Source: Nostoc sp. NOS(2021) (lineage in GTDB: Bacteria; Cyanobacteriota; Cyanobacteriia; Cyanobacteriales; Nostocaceae). Taken from it: 64,000 bases of DNA. The position numbers were made by a program, and so were the translations under genes. The number at the start of each line of letters is the position of its first letter. Position 1 is the stretch's first letter. The notes under the pieces were generated by a model. That model did no database searches, was not told where the DNA came from, and was given only the letters and a program-made list of their open reading frames with translations. Positions 48,911 to 56,342 of this stretch are shown here, piece after piece. The stretch spans positions 1 to 64,000 of the forward strand of contig NZ_JABXKM010000081.1 of the NCBI RefSeq assembly GCF_017115025.1. The letters run 5' to 3'.

Positions 48911-50504
48911 TCAAAGTCAGTCCTTAGAGAGTTCAAGTCGTCAACGTGCAGAGCAAGTCATCCATTGGTTACGTGATTATGCCCAAAGACGAATCAATTC
49001 TAGACTTATGGACGAGCGACGGTGTATAACTCCCCATGTCGTTCTAGACTTTGGCAAAAAAGGCTTGTTGGGAATGATTGTGCCTCAATCATCTGGGGGT
49101 CTGGGCTTAAGTTATAGTGATACGTTGCAAGTTATGGAACAACTTGCAGCTATTGATCTCAACTTAGCTTCATTTGTTGGTGTAAACAACTTTCTCGGAA
49201 TCTATCCAATTCTGAAGTATGGTACACCTCAGATCAAAGAAACTTATCTCCAAAATTTAGCCGAAGGAAGAGATTTAGCAGCCTTTGCCATTACCGAACC
49301 ATCTGCGGGATCTAATCCTAGAGGAATCAAAGCTGAAGCTCATACAGATGAAAGTGGTGGCTGGTTACTTAGCGGCACTAAAATTTGGAGCGGTTCTGCA
49401 TCTTGGTCAAGCGCGATCAATACTTTTGCTCATGTTGTAGATGAACAAGGCGAATCTTTGGGAATCACAGCATTTACCATCCCAGAAAATGCTCAAGGAT
49501 TGAGGCAAGGTACTGAAGCTCTGACTATGGGAATGCGAGGTATGGTTCAGAATACTATTTACCTTGAGCAGGTAAAAGTTAATCATGAAAATGTTTTAGG
49601 CGAAATTGGTTCGGGTTTTGAAGTAGCTCAGGACGCAATGCAACTGGCGCGATTGGGAATTTCTGCAACGTGTATTGGAGGAATGAAACGTTGTGCCCAA
49701 CTCATGCTTCGTTATGCAACCCGTCGCTCAATTGGTATAGAACGGCTAATAAATCAACAAATTACTTTACAACGTCTGAGTGATTTAACAGCAGCAATTA
49801 GCGCAGTTGAGTGCTTGGTGAAAAACATTGCTACATCCTTAGATCAAGGAAAACCTGTACCTCCAGAAGCTTATCTTGTCGCTAAAATTATCGCACCCGA
49901 ATTAATGTGGCAAGCAGCAGATAATCTTGTTCAACTGCTAGGTGGACGGGGTTATATCGAATCTAATATTGCGCCCCAAATCTTACGCGATGCTCGTTTG
50001 TTTCGGATTTTTGAGGGGCCGACTGAAACTTTACAGATGCACTTGGGTTTATTAGCTTTATACCAAACACCTCAACTCTGTTCATCTCTTAATCAGTTTT
50101 TGGGAGCGACAAAAATCAGTGAACAACTACAACACACGGCTGAATATTGTGCTTCTTACCTCAAAAATAAAAACCTATCTCGGAGCAGTAATAAGAAATT
50201 CAGTAAAATATTATCCCAAAAATTGGGTGATGTAGCTGTATGGGCATTTGTGCTTGCTTGCATACAAAATTCATATCAAAGTGAGCCGACAGATGAATTA
50301 AAACGTGTCGAAAAGTGGGGTCAACAATATTTTCAGGCAAAGATAGCTCATGCTCTTGCCGAAAATCTCTATGAGCAGACTTTACTAAATACTAATCAGG
50401 TGGAAAATCTGATTAATCAGTATGCAGAAAAAATTGGTGATGTCGAGCAAAATTTAGCTGGAGAAAAAGATGAACTGGATGAATATCTCTGTAAAAAAGC
50501 CTAA
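48897..50504 (+). CDS. Acyl-CoA dehydrogenase-family protein
   Basis: A 535-aa FAD flavoprotein expected to oxidise an acyl thioester to its alpha,beta-enoyl form. N-terminal helical domain with GLLGMIVPQSSGGLGLSYSD; flavin-binding FAITEPSAGSNPRGI and LSGTKIWSGSASWS; and the C-terminal RDARLFRIFEGPTETLQ, where the Glu of FEG sits at the position of the catalytic base. A C-terminal extension of about 140 residues is unusual for the family. The start is overlapped by the FAAL 3' end (14 bases) and has AGGAGG 12 bases upstream. Its first residues (MQFNSQSQSL) and leader resemble those of the desaturase two genes on, a sign of local duplication. Acting on acyl-carrier protein rather than acyl-CoA is inference. 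Confidence 0.88.
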   Translation: MQFNSQSQSLESSSRQRAEQVIHWLRDYAQRRINSRLMDERRCITPHVVLDFGKKGLLGMIVPQSSGGLGLSYSDTLQVMEQLAAIDLNLASFVGVNNFLGIYPILKYGTPQIKETYLQNLAEGRDLAAFAITEPSAGSNPRGIKAEAHTDESGGWLLSGTKIWSGSASWSSAINTFAHVVDEQGESLGITAFTIPENAQGLRQGTEALTMGMRGMVQNTIYLEQVKVNHENVLGEIGSGFEVAQDAMQLARLGISATCIGGMKRCAQLMLRYATRRSIGIERLINQQITLQRLSDLTAAISAVECLVKNIATSLDQGKPVPPEAYLVAKIIAPELMWQAADNLVQLLGGRGYIESNIAPQILRDARLFRIFEGPTETLQMHLGLLALYQTPQLCSSLNQFLGATKISEQLQHTAEYCASYLKNKNLSRSSNKKFSKILSQKLGDVAVWAFVLACIQNSYQSEPTDELKRVEKWGQQYFQAKIAHALAENLYEQTLLNTNQVENLINQYAEKIGDVEQNLAGEKDELDEYLCKKA

Positions 50505-50536
50505 TTTTGAACAATTGAATGAGGATGTAAAAGCTA

Positions 50537-51496
50537 ATGCAGTTAAATAATCAAAGTCCTTCTTTGTTTACTTCAACAAAAGAAGCAAAAATTACAATCA
50601 AAAATGATTACTTACAAACAATCCAAAAGCGGTTTGCCGCAGCCACGATCATCATTCCTTTGATCGGTACACTGATAGCGCTCAAATTCGCTTGGGATTT
50701 TGGAATTAGTCTCATGGAATTAGAATTGCTTTTGGTCTTTTGGTTTCTAACTATGGTTGGAGGGGTTACTGTCGGTAATCATCGGCTTTTATCTCACTGT
50801 TCTTTTAAAACCCACCAATCTGTGCGAGTTGCTTTGGCTATCTTGGGTTCTATGGCGGCTCAAGGCCCTGTTATTAATTGGGTTAGCAATCATAGACGGC
50901 ATCATCAATACAGTGACCAGATAGGAGATACTCATTCACCCAACCTTTACCAAGGAGAATCTTGGGGAAAGTTAAAGGGAATGTGGCATAGCCATATTGG
51001 CTGGATGCTTAGTGGTGAACTCACAAATTCTACAGTCTTTGCGAAGGATTTGTTGCAAGACCCTGTGATGAAAAAAGTCAACCAACAATACCTAGCTTTC
51101 GTTTTTTTGGGTCTTTTGATTCCAGCTACTCTTGGAGGAATATTGTCAGGTACTTGGATAGGTGTAGGGCAAGGATTTTTGTGGGGCGGACTGGTGAGAA
51201 TTTTTGTAGTGCATCATTTAACTTGGAGTCTTAACTCCATTGTTCATCTGTATGGTAATCGCTCTTTCAATACTAGTGAAAAGAGTACTAATAATCTTTG
51301 GTTAGCGATTCCTACAGGAGGAGAAGCATGGCATAACAATCATCATGCTTTTCCTAACTCGGCAAAGTTTGGGTTGCAATGGTGGCAAGTTGATTTCGGG
51401 TACTGGTTAATCCGCACTCTTGAAGTATTAGGTTTAGCTTGGGATATTAAAGTTCCCACGCTAGGAATGATTGAAGCGAAAAAAACTGCTAACTAA
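50537..51496 (+). CDS. Membrane fatty acid desaturase (delta-9/JamB-like)
   Basis: A 319-aa di-iron desaturase. The three histidine boxes are HRLLSH (H82-H87), HRRHH (H119-H123) and HNNHH (H266-H270). Hydrophobic segments surround residues 35-75, 95-112 and 188-225. The fold is that of acyl-lipid/acyl-CoA delta-9 desaturases (DesC) and of the JamB enzymes that make terminal alkynes on carrier-protein-bound chains; I cannot tell the regiochemistry. Placement between a FAAL system and its ACP favours a carrier-bound substrate. TGAGGATG lies about 12 bases before the ATG. A broken copy of its first 30 codons lies downstream at 53220. Confidence 0.92.
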   Translation: MQLNNQSPSLFTSTKEAKITIKNDYLQTIQKRFAAATIIIPLIGTLIALKFAWDFGISLMELELLLVFWFLTMVGGVTVGNHRLLSHCSFKTHQSVRVALAILGSMAAQGPVINWVSNHRRHHQYSDQIGDTHSPNLYQGESWGKLKGMWHSHIGWMLSGELTNSTVFAKDLLQDPVMKKVNQQYLAFVFLGLLIPATLGGILSGTWIGVGQGFLWGGLVRIFVVHHLTWSLNSIVHLYGNRSFNTSEKSTNNLWLAIPTGGEAWHNNHHAFPNSAKFGLQWWQVDFGYWLIRTLEVLGLAWDIKVPTLGMIEAKKTAN

Positions 51497-51522
51497 TTTT
51501 TAGTCTAACTTTTGGAGGATCT

Positions 51523-51783
51523 ATGCTTTCTCAACAAACTGAATCTTTGAAAGTCTCTACTACAGAAATCAAAGAATGGTTGATTTCTTATCTAGCAAAT
51601 TTGCTAGATATCGAACCCGAACAAGTAGATGTAGAAACCACTTTTGCACGTTATGGTTTAGATTCATCGGTAGCGGTGGTTTTAACCGGAGATTTAGCAG
51701 ATTGGTTAGGAAAAGAGCTAGAGCTAAGGCTAGTTTGGGATTATCCGACGATCGCAGACCTTGCACAACATTTAAGCAAATAG
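51523..51783 (+). CDS. Acyl carrier protein
   Basis: An 86-aa stand-alone carrier protein. The phosphopantetheine-binding serine is S48 in FARYGLDSSVAVVL, a pattern typical of carrier domains paired with FAALs in cyanobacterial lipid/polyketide pathways. A separate phosphopantetheinyl transferase is needed; none is encoded here. TTGGAGG lies close upstream of the ATG, and it is tightly spaced between the desaturase (26 bases) and the next gene (27 bases). Confidence 0.93.
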   Translation: MLSQQTESLKVSTTEIKEWLISYLANLLDIEPEQVDVETTFARYGLDSSVAVVLTGDLADWLGKELELRLVWDYPTIADLAQHLSK

Positions 51784-51810
51784 TTAGCGAATAGTTTTAG
51801 TACGGATTTT

Positions 51811-53061
51811 ATGGAGATGCTGGAAATGGTTTTATCTACCTTACAAGAAACAAAAGACTACATTGCTCTAGCTGCCTCATTAGGAAAGGAGTTTTCTAAA
51901 ACAGCAGTCGAACGGGATGCCAAAGGTGGTAGTCCCACCGCCGAACTAAATCGTCTGCGGGAAAGTGGTCTGCTTAAACTCCTCATCCCAGAAGAATATG
52001 GTGGATTTGGTCAAACTTGGATTACAGCCCTCAAAGTTGTACGAGAAATTGCCAAAGCGGATGGCTCCCTTGGTCAACTTTTGGGGTATCACTATGTCAA
52101 TTCTGTCCTTCCTGAACTAAATGGTACTCCCGAACAAAAAGCCCGGTTCTACAGCGAAACTACTCGCAACAACTGGTTTTGGGGTGATGCTGTTAATCCG
52201 CGAGATCCTAAATTGGTGCTAACACCAGATGGAAAAAATTTCCGGCTCAATGGTACTAAAAACTTTGCCACAGGCAGTACTGGCTCCGACATCATTGTAG
52301 TGACAGCAGCGCGAGGATATATGGAGAATCTTCCCGTTGCCATTGTTCCCAAGCATCGGGAAGGGGTGGAGAATCTTCCCGTTGCCATTGTTCCCACCCA
52401 TCGGGAAGGAGTGGTTCTCAATGACGATTGGGATTACATTGGACAGCGACAAACCGATAGCGGTAGCGTCAATTTTAATAATGTCTTGATTCACCGAGAT
52501 GAGATTCTGGGCAATCCTAACTCTAAGGATGCACCTACCTCCTTTGCCTCATTGGTGACCCCTGCTTTCCAGTGCGTCTTTGTCAATTTCTATCTGGGAA
52601 TTGCACTGGGCGCCTTTGAGGAAGGCAAGCAATATACACTCTCTGGAACCCGTCCCTGGATTTTTTCACCTGCCCACACGGCAGCTAAAGATCCTTATAT
52701 TATTGAGCAATACGGTAATCTCTGGGTGAGTTTGATTTCGACCATCAGCCATGTTGATTATGTCAACTCGGTCTTCCAATCTGCCTGGGAAAAGGGAGAA
52801 CACCTGACAGCCACCGAACGCGGTGAAACTGCTGTTACTATTAGCACTGCCAAAGTCTTGACTACACGAGTGGCATTAGATGTGACAAGCAAGATTTTTG
52901 AAGTGATGGGAACTCGTGCTGCTGCGACAAAATATCGCTTTGATCGCTTCTGGCGCAACGTCCGTACTCATACTCTGCATGATCCAGTTGCCTACAAAGT
53001 CCATGAAGTTGGTGACTGGGTACTCAACGAACAAATCCCACCCTTCACCATTTACACCTAA
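51811..53061 (+). CDS. Acyl-CoA-dehydrogenase-fold flavin monooxygenase (DszC/SfnB-like)
   Basis: This 416-aa protein has the dehydrogenase fold but lacks the YEG glutamate at the usual base position. Its C-terminus, RFWRNVRTHTLHDPVAYKVHEVGDW, is the signature of the DszC/SfnB group, which uses reduced flavin and oxygen to hydroxylate or oxidise S or N. The N-terminal LLKLLIPEEYGGFGQ and the LNGTKNFATGS segments are shared by both. A 45-bp tandem duplication (52324-52413) repeats ENLPVAIVPKHREGV in a surface-like loop. No flavin reductase is encoded in the cluster. It is the last intact gene of the operon. The upstream ATGs at 51811, 51820 and 51826 all fit; I keep the first. Confidence 0.8.
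   Translation: MEMLEMVLSTLQETKDYIALAASLGKEFSKTAVERDAKGGSPTAELNRLRESGLLKLLIPEEYGGFGQTWITALKVVREIAKADGSLGQLLGYHYVNSVLPELNGTPEQKARFYSETTRNNWFWGDAVNPRDPKLVLTPDGKNFRLNGTKNFATGSTGSDIIVVTAARGYMENLPVAIVPKHREGVENLPVAIVPTHREGVVLNDDWDYIGQRQTDSGSVNFNNVLIHRDEILGNPNSKDAPTSFASLVTPAFQCVFVNFYLGIALGAFEEGKQYTLSGTRPWIFSPAHTAAKDPYIIEQYGNLWVSLISTISHVDYVNSVFQSAWEKGEHLTATERGETAVTISTAKVLTTRVALDVTSKIFEVMGTRAAATKYRFDRFWRNVRTHTLHDPVAYKVHEVGDWVLNEQIPPFTIYT
52324..52413 (+). repeat. 45-bp tandem duplication in the flavoprotein gene
   Basis: Units 52324-52368 and 52369-52413 differ at three bases and give ENLPVAIVPKHREGV and ENLPVAIVPTHREGV in tandem. Confidence 0.95.
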
Positions 53062-53098
53062 GCCGAATGGTACGAAGTTAATAAGCTGTTCCACATTT

Positions 53099-53169
53099 AA
53101 CTTGCATAATTAGGGCGGGCTTTCCGGCCCACCCCACAAGAGTTATGTTTAATTCGGTTATGCAAATTA
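53099..53169. repeat. Palindromic element downstream of the cluster
   Basis: Ends TTGCATAAT and TTATGCAAA are inverted, and the interior GGGCGGGCTTTCCGGCCCACCC is self-complementary in part. It resembles common cyanobacterial intergenic repeats. Confidence 0.5.
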
Positions 53170-53219
53170 GATGTTTTTCAGCTTAGTGAAGACAAGATTG
53201 AAGGAGGATGTAGAAGCTA

Positions 53220-53320
53220 ATGCAGTTAGACAATCAAAGTCATGATTTGGTGACTTGAACTAAAACAACAAAGATAATAATCCAAAATGATTACTTACTA
53301 AAGTCCTGTAAGTGCCATTA
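53220..53320 (+). pseudogene. Decayed copy of the desaturase start
   Basis: From an ATG at 53220 the frame reads MQLDNQSHDLVT, a stop, then TKTTKIIIQNDYL. This parallels the intact desaturase's MQLNNQSPSLFT, S, TKEAKITIKNDYL at 50537. The preceding GATTGAAGGAGGATGTAGAA also parallels the desaturase leader. The match fades after about 100 bases. It is a remnant, not a gene. Confidence 0.85.
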
Positions 53321-53385
53321 CACCCTACTTAAAAGTTATATTTCTTTATATATATTGAATTGTTCTCGCCGACTTACTTAGTAAG

Positions 53386-53994
53386 ATGACGCAAGTTTCC
53401 CTCGCAAACCTAATAGTTGGCGCACGCGCTGGGCTGTTGGTGAGCTTTCCCACCGATACTGTTCCTGCACTTGCAGCCCTACCAGAAAAAGCAGCATTAA
53501 TTTTTGCGGCGAAGCAACGCAGTCAGGATAAACCTTTGATTTTGATGGCGGCTACTGCTGAAGATTTGTGGCTGTATGTCAAAGGTAGTGAGAACGAGTA
53601 TAAAGTTTGGCAAGAACTAGCAGATAAATATTGGCCAGGAGGGCTGACGTTAGTTTTGCCAGCGAGTGAACGCCTGCCAAAAGTTATGAACCCCATCGAT
53701 CCGACGACAATTGGTATCCGAGTACCAAACAGTGCGATCGCTCAAACTATTTTGGCGCAAACAGGCCCTCTTGCTACTACTAGCGCCAATTTTTCTGGTC
53801 AACCGCCTTTGCAAACGATGGCAGAAATTGAGACTCAGTTTCCCAAGGTTCTGACTCTAGCAACGACAGAATACCAGGGTGAAATGCCGGGGATGGGTGT
53901 ACCTTCCACCGTTGCTAAATGGACAGGGATAAATTGGCAAATTTTGCGGACAGGTGCGATCAAGTTAGATATTTCGAGTAATAACCAGATATAG
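53386..53994 (+). CDS. Sua5/YciO/YrdC family threonylcarbamoyl-AMP synthase-like protein
   Basis: A 202-aa YrdC-domain protein that would make threonylcarbamoyl-AMP for the TsaD complex (tsaD is at 37528). GLLVSFPTDTVPALAALPEK, AAKQRSQDKPLILMAA and LATTSANFSGQP support the family. The KxR/SxN-type motif seems present as KQRSQ and TSANFSG. YciO-type paralogues without this activity exist, so the specific role is uncertain. It stands alone after the repeat debris. Confidence 0.88.
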   Translation: MTQVSLANLIVGARAGLLVSFPTDTVPALAALPEKAALIFAAKQRSQDKPLILMAATAEDLWLYVKGSENEYKVWQELADKYWPGGLTLVLPASERLPKVMNPIDPTTIGIRVPNSAIAQTILAQTGPLATTSANFSGQPPLQTMAEIETQFPKVLTLATTEYQGEMPGMGVPSTVAKWTGINWQILRTGAIKLDISSNNQI

Positions 53995-54090
53995 GTAGCT
54001 ATAATATTGTTTTCCTGATTTGACAACAGAGAAATCCGCAACTTTAGTTTGCGCTGTTGTGTCAATTAACAAGTTAATAATTGCTAGATT

Positions 54091-55032
54091 ATGAATTGGA
54101 GCAACTGGATATATCTAGGAGCAGGAATAGTAATAGGTATGGTTTTCCGTCGGTTATTTGGGCGATGGCTACGCCCAAAGCAGGCATCGCCAAATATTTC
54201 ATCTAGCTCATCCCCAGTAGCGCTATTAGATCAAGAGGATATGCCACCAATATTGCAACAGCTACAACAAATGCAGCTGGCATACCAAATGGCAAGGGAA
54301 ATGAGCCAGTTTAAAGCTGGTTTTTTGGCGCGGACTACCCATGAATTGCGATCGCCCCTTAATGGTCTGATTGGCTTGCATCAGTTAATTTTGTCGGATT
54401 TGTGTGAAGATCCAGCTGAAGAGCGAGAATTTATTGCCCAAGCTCACGAGCGAACGCTGAAACTGCTCAAGCTGATGGATGAAATTCTCAGCGTTGCTAG
54501 AACTGAACATGGTACCAATAAATTAGATATTCAGCCCAGACCGTTAGCCCAAATTTTGGAGGAGGTTCATAACTCAACTTATATGCTGGCGGCAAATCGC
54601 AATTTTCCCTTGCAATTGTTACCCACCGACCCAGAAATTTATGTTTTGGCAGATTACCTCTGGCTCCGCCAAATATTGATAAGTTTAATAGACACTGCCA
54701 TTACTCAAATGGAGGAAGGCAGCATCTGTATTTCTACCAGCACTGTCCCTACAAATAATTTTGTCAACATTTGGCTGGATGTACCAAGTGATGCTATTGT
54801 CTGGAGCGAACCGATTGATTTGATCAAATCTGAAGATCAGCCGACCCAAATTGACCAAAAGAACGCTGCCCTTTCCCCAGGAATGAGGCTATTAATCAAT
54901 CAGACTTTGGTGGAAGTTATGGGAGGAAAGTTAGAAATTCTGCCCTCGACCATTGTAAAAGAACCGCTTCAGCAGTTTACCAGACTACAAATTTCTATCC
55001 CCCTAGTGATTCCTGAAGCTGATCTTCTGTAG
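54091..55032 (+). CDS. Membrane-anchored histidine kinase with degenerate ATPase domain
   Basis: A 313-aa sensor-kinase-like protein: an N-terminal membrane segment (about 5-22), then a coiled linker and a dimerisation/phosphoacceptor domain with H84 in HELRSPLNGLIG. The region equivalent to the N-box reads LRQILISLIDTAIT (192-205). The normally essential Asn of DNA is Thr202, and no G1 DxGxG motif is visible. It may be a pseudokinase that is phosphorylated by, or scaffolds, another kinase. No response regulator gene is adjacent. Its last 38 bases overlap the convergent GNAT gene. Confidence 0.85.
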   Translation: MNWSNWIYLGAGIVIGMVFRRLFGRWLRPKQASPNISSSSSPVALLDQEDMPPILQQLQQMQLAYQMAREMSQFKAGFLARTTHELRSPLNGLIGLHQLILSDLCEDPAEEREFIAQAHERTLKLLKLMDEILSVARTEHGTNKLDIQPRPLAQILEEVHNSTYMLAANRNFPLQLLPTDPEIYVLADYLWLRQILISLIDTAITQMEEGSICISTSTVPTNNFVNIWLDVPSDAIVWSEPIDLIKSEDQPTQIDQKNAALSPGMRLLINQTLVEVMGGKLEILPSTIVKEPLQQFTRLQISIPLVIPEADLL

Positions 55033-55465
55033 CAGGAACCAAAGCAAGGTTAGCTTGGTTATATAGCACCATCGTAGTGGTAGTGTTGGCCTGGAAACCA
55101 ATCTTTTCGTAGAAACCCTGATGGTGAGTAGTCATCAGGTAAACACGCTCAACCCACCTCATGCGAGGATGACTCAAAACGGTTTCCACTAAATTGCTTC
55201 CCAGCCCACTACTTTGATACTCTGGATGAATCACAACATCCCAAATCGTGGCGCGATATATGCCATCAGATGTTGCCCTAGCAAAGCCAATGAGTCGATC
55301 GCGATCGTAGACGGAAATTACTGGCTCACTATTGGCAATGGCTATACCTAAATCTTCAATACTGCGGCCTTTTGCCCAGAAAGCTGAAACGTTTAACAGT
55401 TCTTGGAGTTGGTAAAGGTCAATTTCAGACTTGCGTTCATTAAATTGAATCTGAGACTCGTTCAT
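54995..55465 (-). CDS. GNAT N-acetyltransferase (NSI-like paralogue)
   Basis: A 156-aa GCN5-type acetyltransferase with [24 protein letters not shown] and the acetyl-CoA-binding QSSGLGSNLVE. It is clearly paralogous to the protein at 41138-41689, sharing the IGFARATSD and ATIWDVV blocks, but lacks its Ser/Thr-rich N-terminus. The substrate is unknown. Its 3' end overlaps the kinase gene. Confidence 0.85.
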   Translation of the reverse strand: MNESQIQFNERKSEIDLYQLQELLNVSAFWAKGRSIEDLGIAIANSEPVISVYDRDRLIGFARATSDGIYRATIWDVVIHPEYQSSGLGSNLVETVLSHPRMRWVERVYLMTTHHQGFYEKIGFQANTTTTMVLYNQANLALVPATEDQLQESLGG

Positions 55466-55619
55466 TTATGGCATCCACTTTTGGCAGTATCTTTGTATGC
55501 TTAAGTCCTATTTTGCTAGAAATTGCTGTACGTGTATATGTATAGCAGTTGCCAGGTAGCTTAGGACATAAGCTAATCATAAAACACTGACACCAAGAGA
55601 CTTTCAAGCCTGTTAAGAG

Positions 55620-55662
55620 TTCCCTGTTCCCTGTTCCCTGTTCCCTATTCCCTATTCCCTGC
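55620..55662. repeat. TTCCCTG/TTCCCTA heptamer array
   Basis: Six tandem units of TTCCCTG then TTCCCTA lie just beyond the stop of the next minus-strand gene. Confidence 0.85.
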
Positions 55663-55686
55663 TATATATGCAACGAGAAAGAAAAA

Positions 55687-56100
55687 TTAATGACAAACCC
55701 ACTTCCACAGAGGATGAGTCGGCCCCTGTTGACGTATCCGATAAACTTGTTTTTCTAAACGTTGTTTTTCCTGCTGTGGTAGTCCGAGTAGAATATTCCG
55801 ACTTTGCCAAACTAAAACAGCAGCGGTCATCCCAATACAAAAGGCTAAACCGAAGGTAGACAGTGGATGGTAGAAGAGTCCAAATCTCACTGCTACCCAG
55901 GTAAAATATTGTTGCCACAAAGAAATTTCTGCACGTAGACCCCACAAGCTAAGAGGCGCAATGGTGAGCCATAAACAGCCAACAAACAGCCATCTGCCAT
56001 ATACTGTCAGATCATGTAGCCTTTGTACTTGTTGAGTAAACGATGGGTCAGATTTCTCAAAATCTGGGACATTAGTTAATGATTCTTCCGGTTGATCCAT
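55687..56100 (-). CDS. Two-helix membrane protein of unknown function
   Basis: From the ATG at 56100 (MDQPEESLTNVPDFEKSD) it is 137 aa; a TTG 18 bases upstream is the alternative. Hydrophobic segments are at about 37-55 (WLFVGCLWLTIAPLSLWGL) and 85-103 (TFGLAFCIGMTAAVLVW). The C-terminus is charged, with QQEKQRLEKQVYRIRQQGPTH. Conserved look but no family recognised. Confidence 0.65.
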   Translation of the reverse strand: MDQPEESLTNVPDFEKSDPSFTQQVQRLHDLTVYGRWLFVGCLWLTIAPLSLWGLRAEISLWQQYFTWVAVRFGLFYHPLSTFGLAFCIGMTAAVLVWQSRNILLGLPQQEKQRLEKQVYRIRQQGPTHPLWKWVCH

Positions 56101-56142
56101 AGGGGAATAAAATTGCAAAGCATAGATGAGGAATTCAACCTA

Positions 56143-56302
56143 ATTCATAATTATCAATTCATAATTCATAATTAAAAAGGGTTTGTACGGTGCTTCTATA
56201 AGCAGTCGTGTTTTAGTTGGGGCTTCGGCGTGAGCGCTCAGTCGAACGGCTTAAATCCCTTTGTATAACATAATTATGAATCATCAATTATGAATTATGA
56301 AT
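56143..56302. repeat. Inverted-repeat element of ATTCATAATT units
   Basis: A left arm of ATTCATAATT-type units ending near AAAAAGGGTTT is mirrored by a right arm from AAATCCCTTT to AATTATGAATTATGAAT. About 70 bases of unlike DNA lie between. It looks like a non-autonomous element or a fold-back repeat array; no target duplication is clear. Confidence 0.6.
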
Positions 56303-56342
56303 TTTTAAAATGCTTTAACCCAATTGTGAAATACACACAAGT

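Noticed and set aside
46967-51783. Definite JamABC terminal-alkyne cassette
   Set aside because: Gene types match, but sequence alone cannot distinguish an alkyne-forming desaturase from an ordinary delta-9 type, and no PKS/NRPS partner is present.
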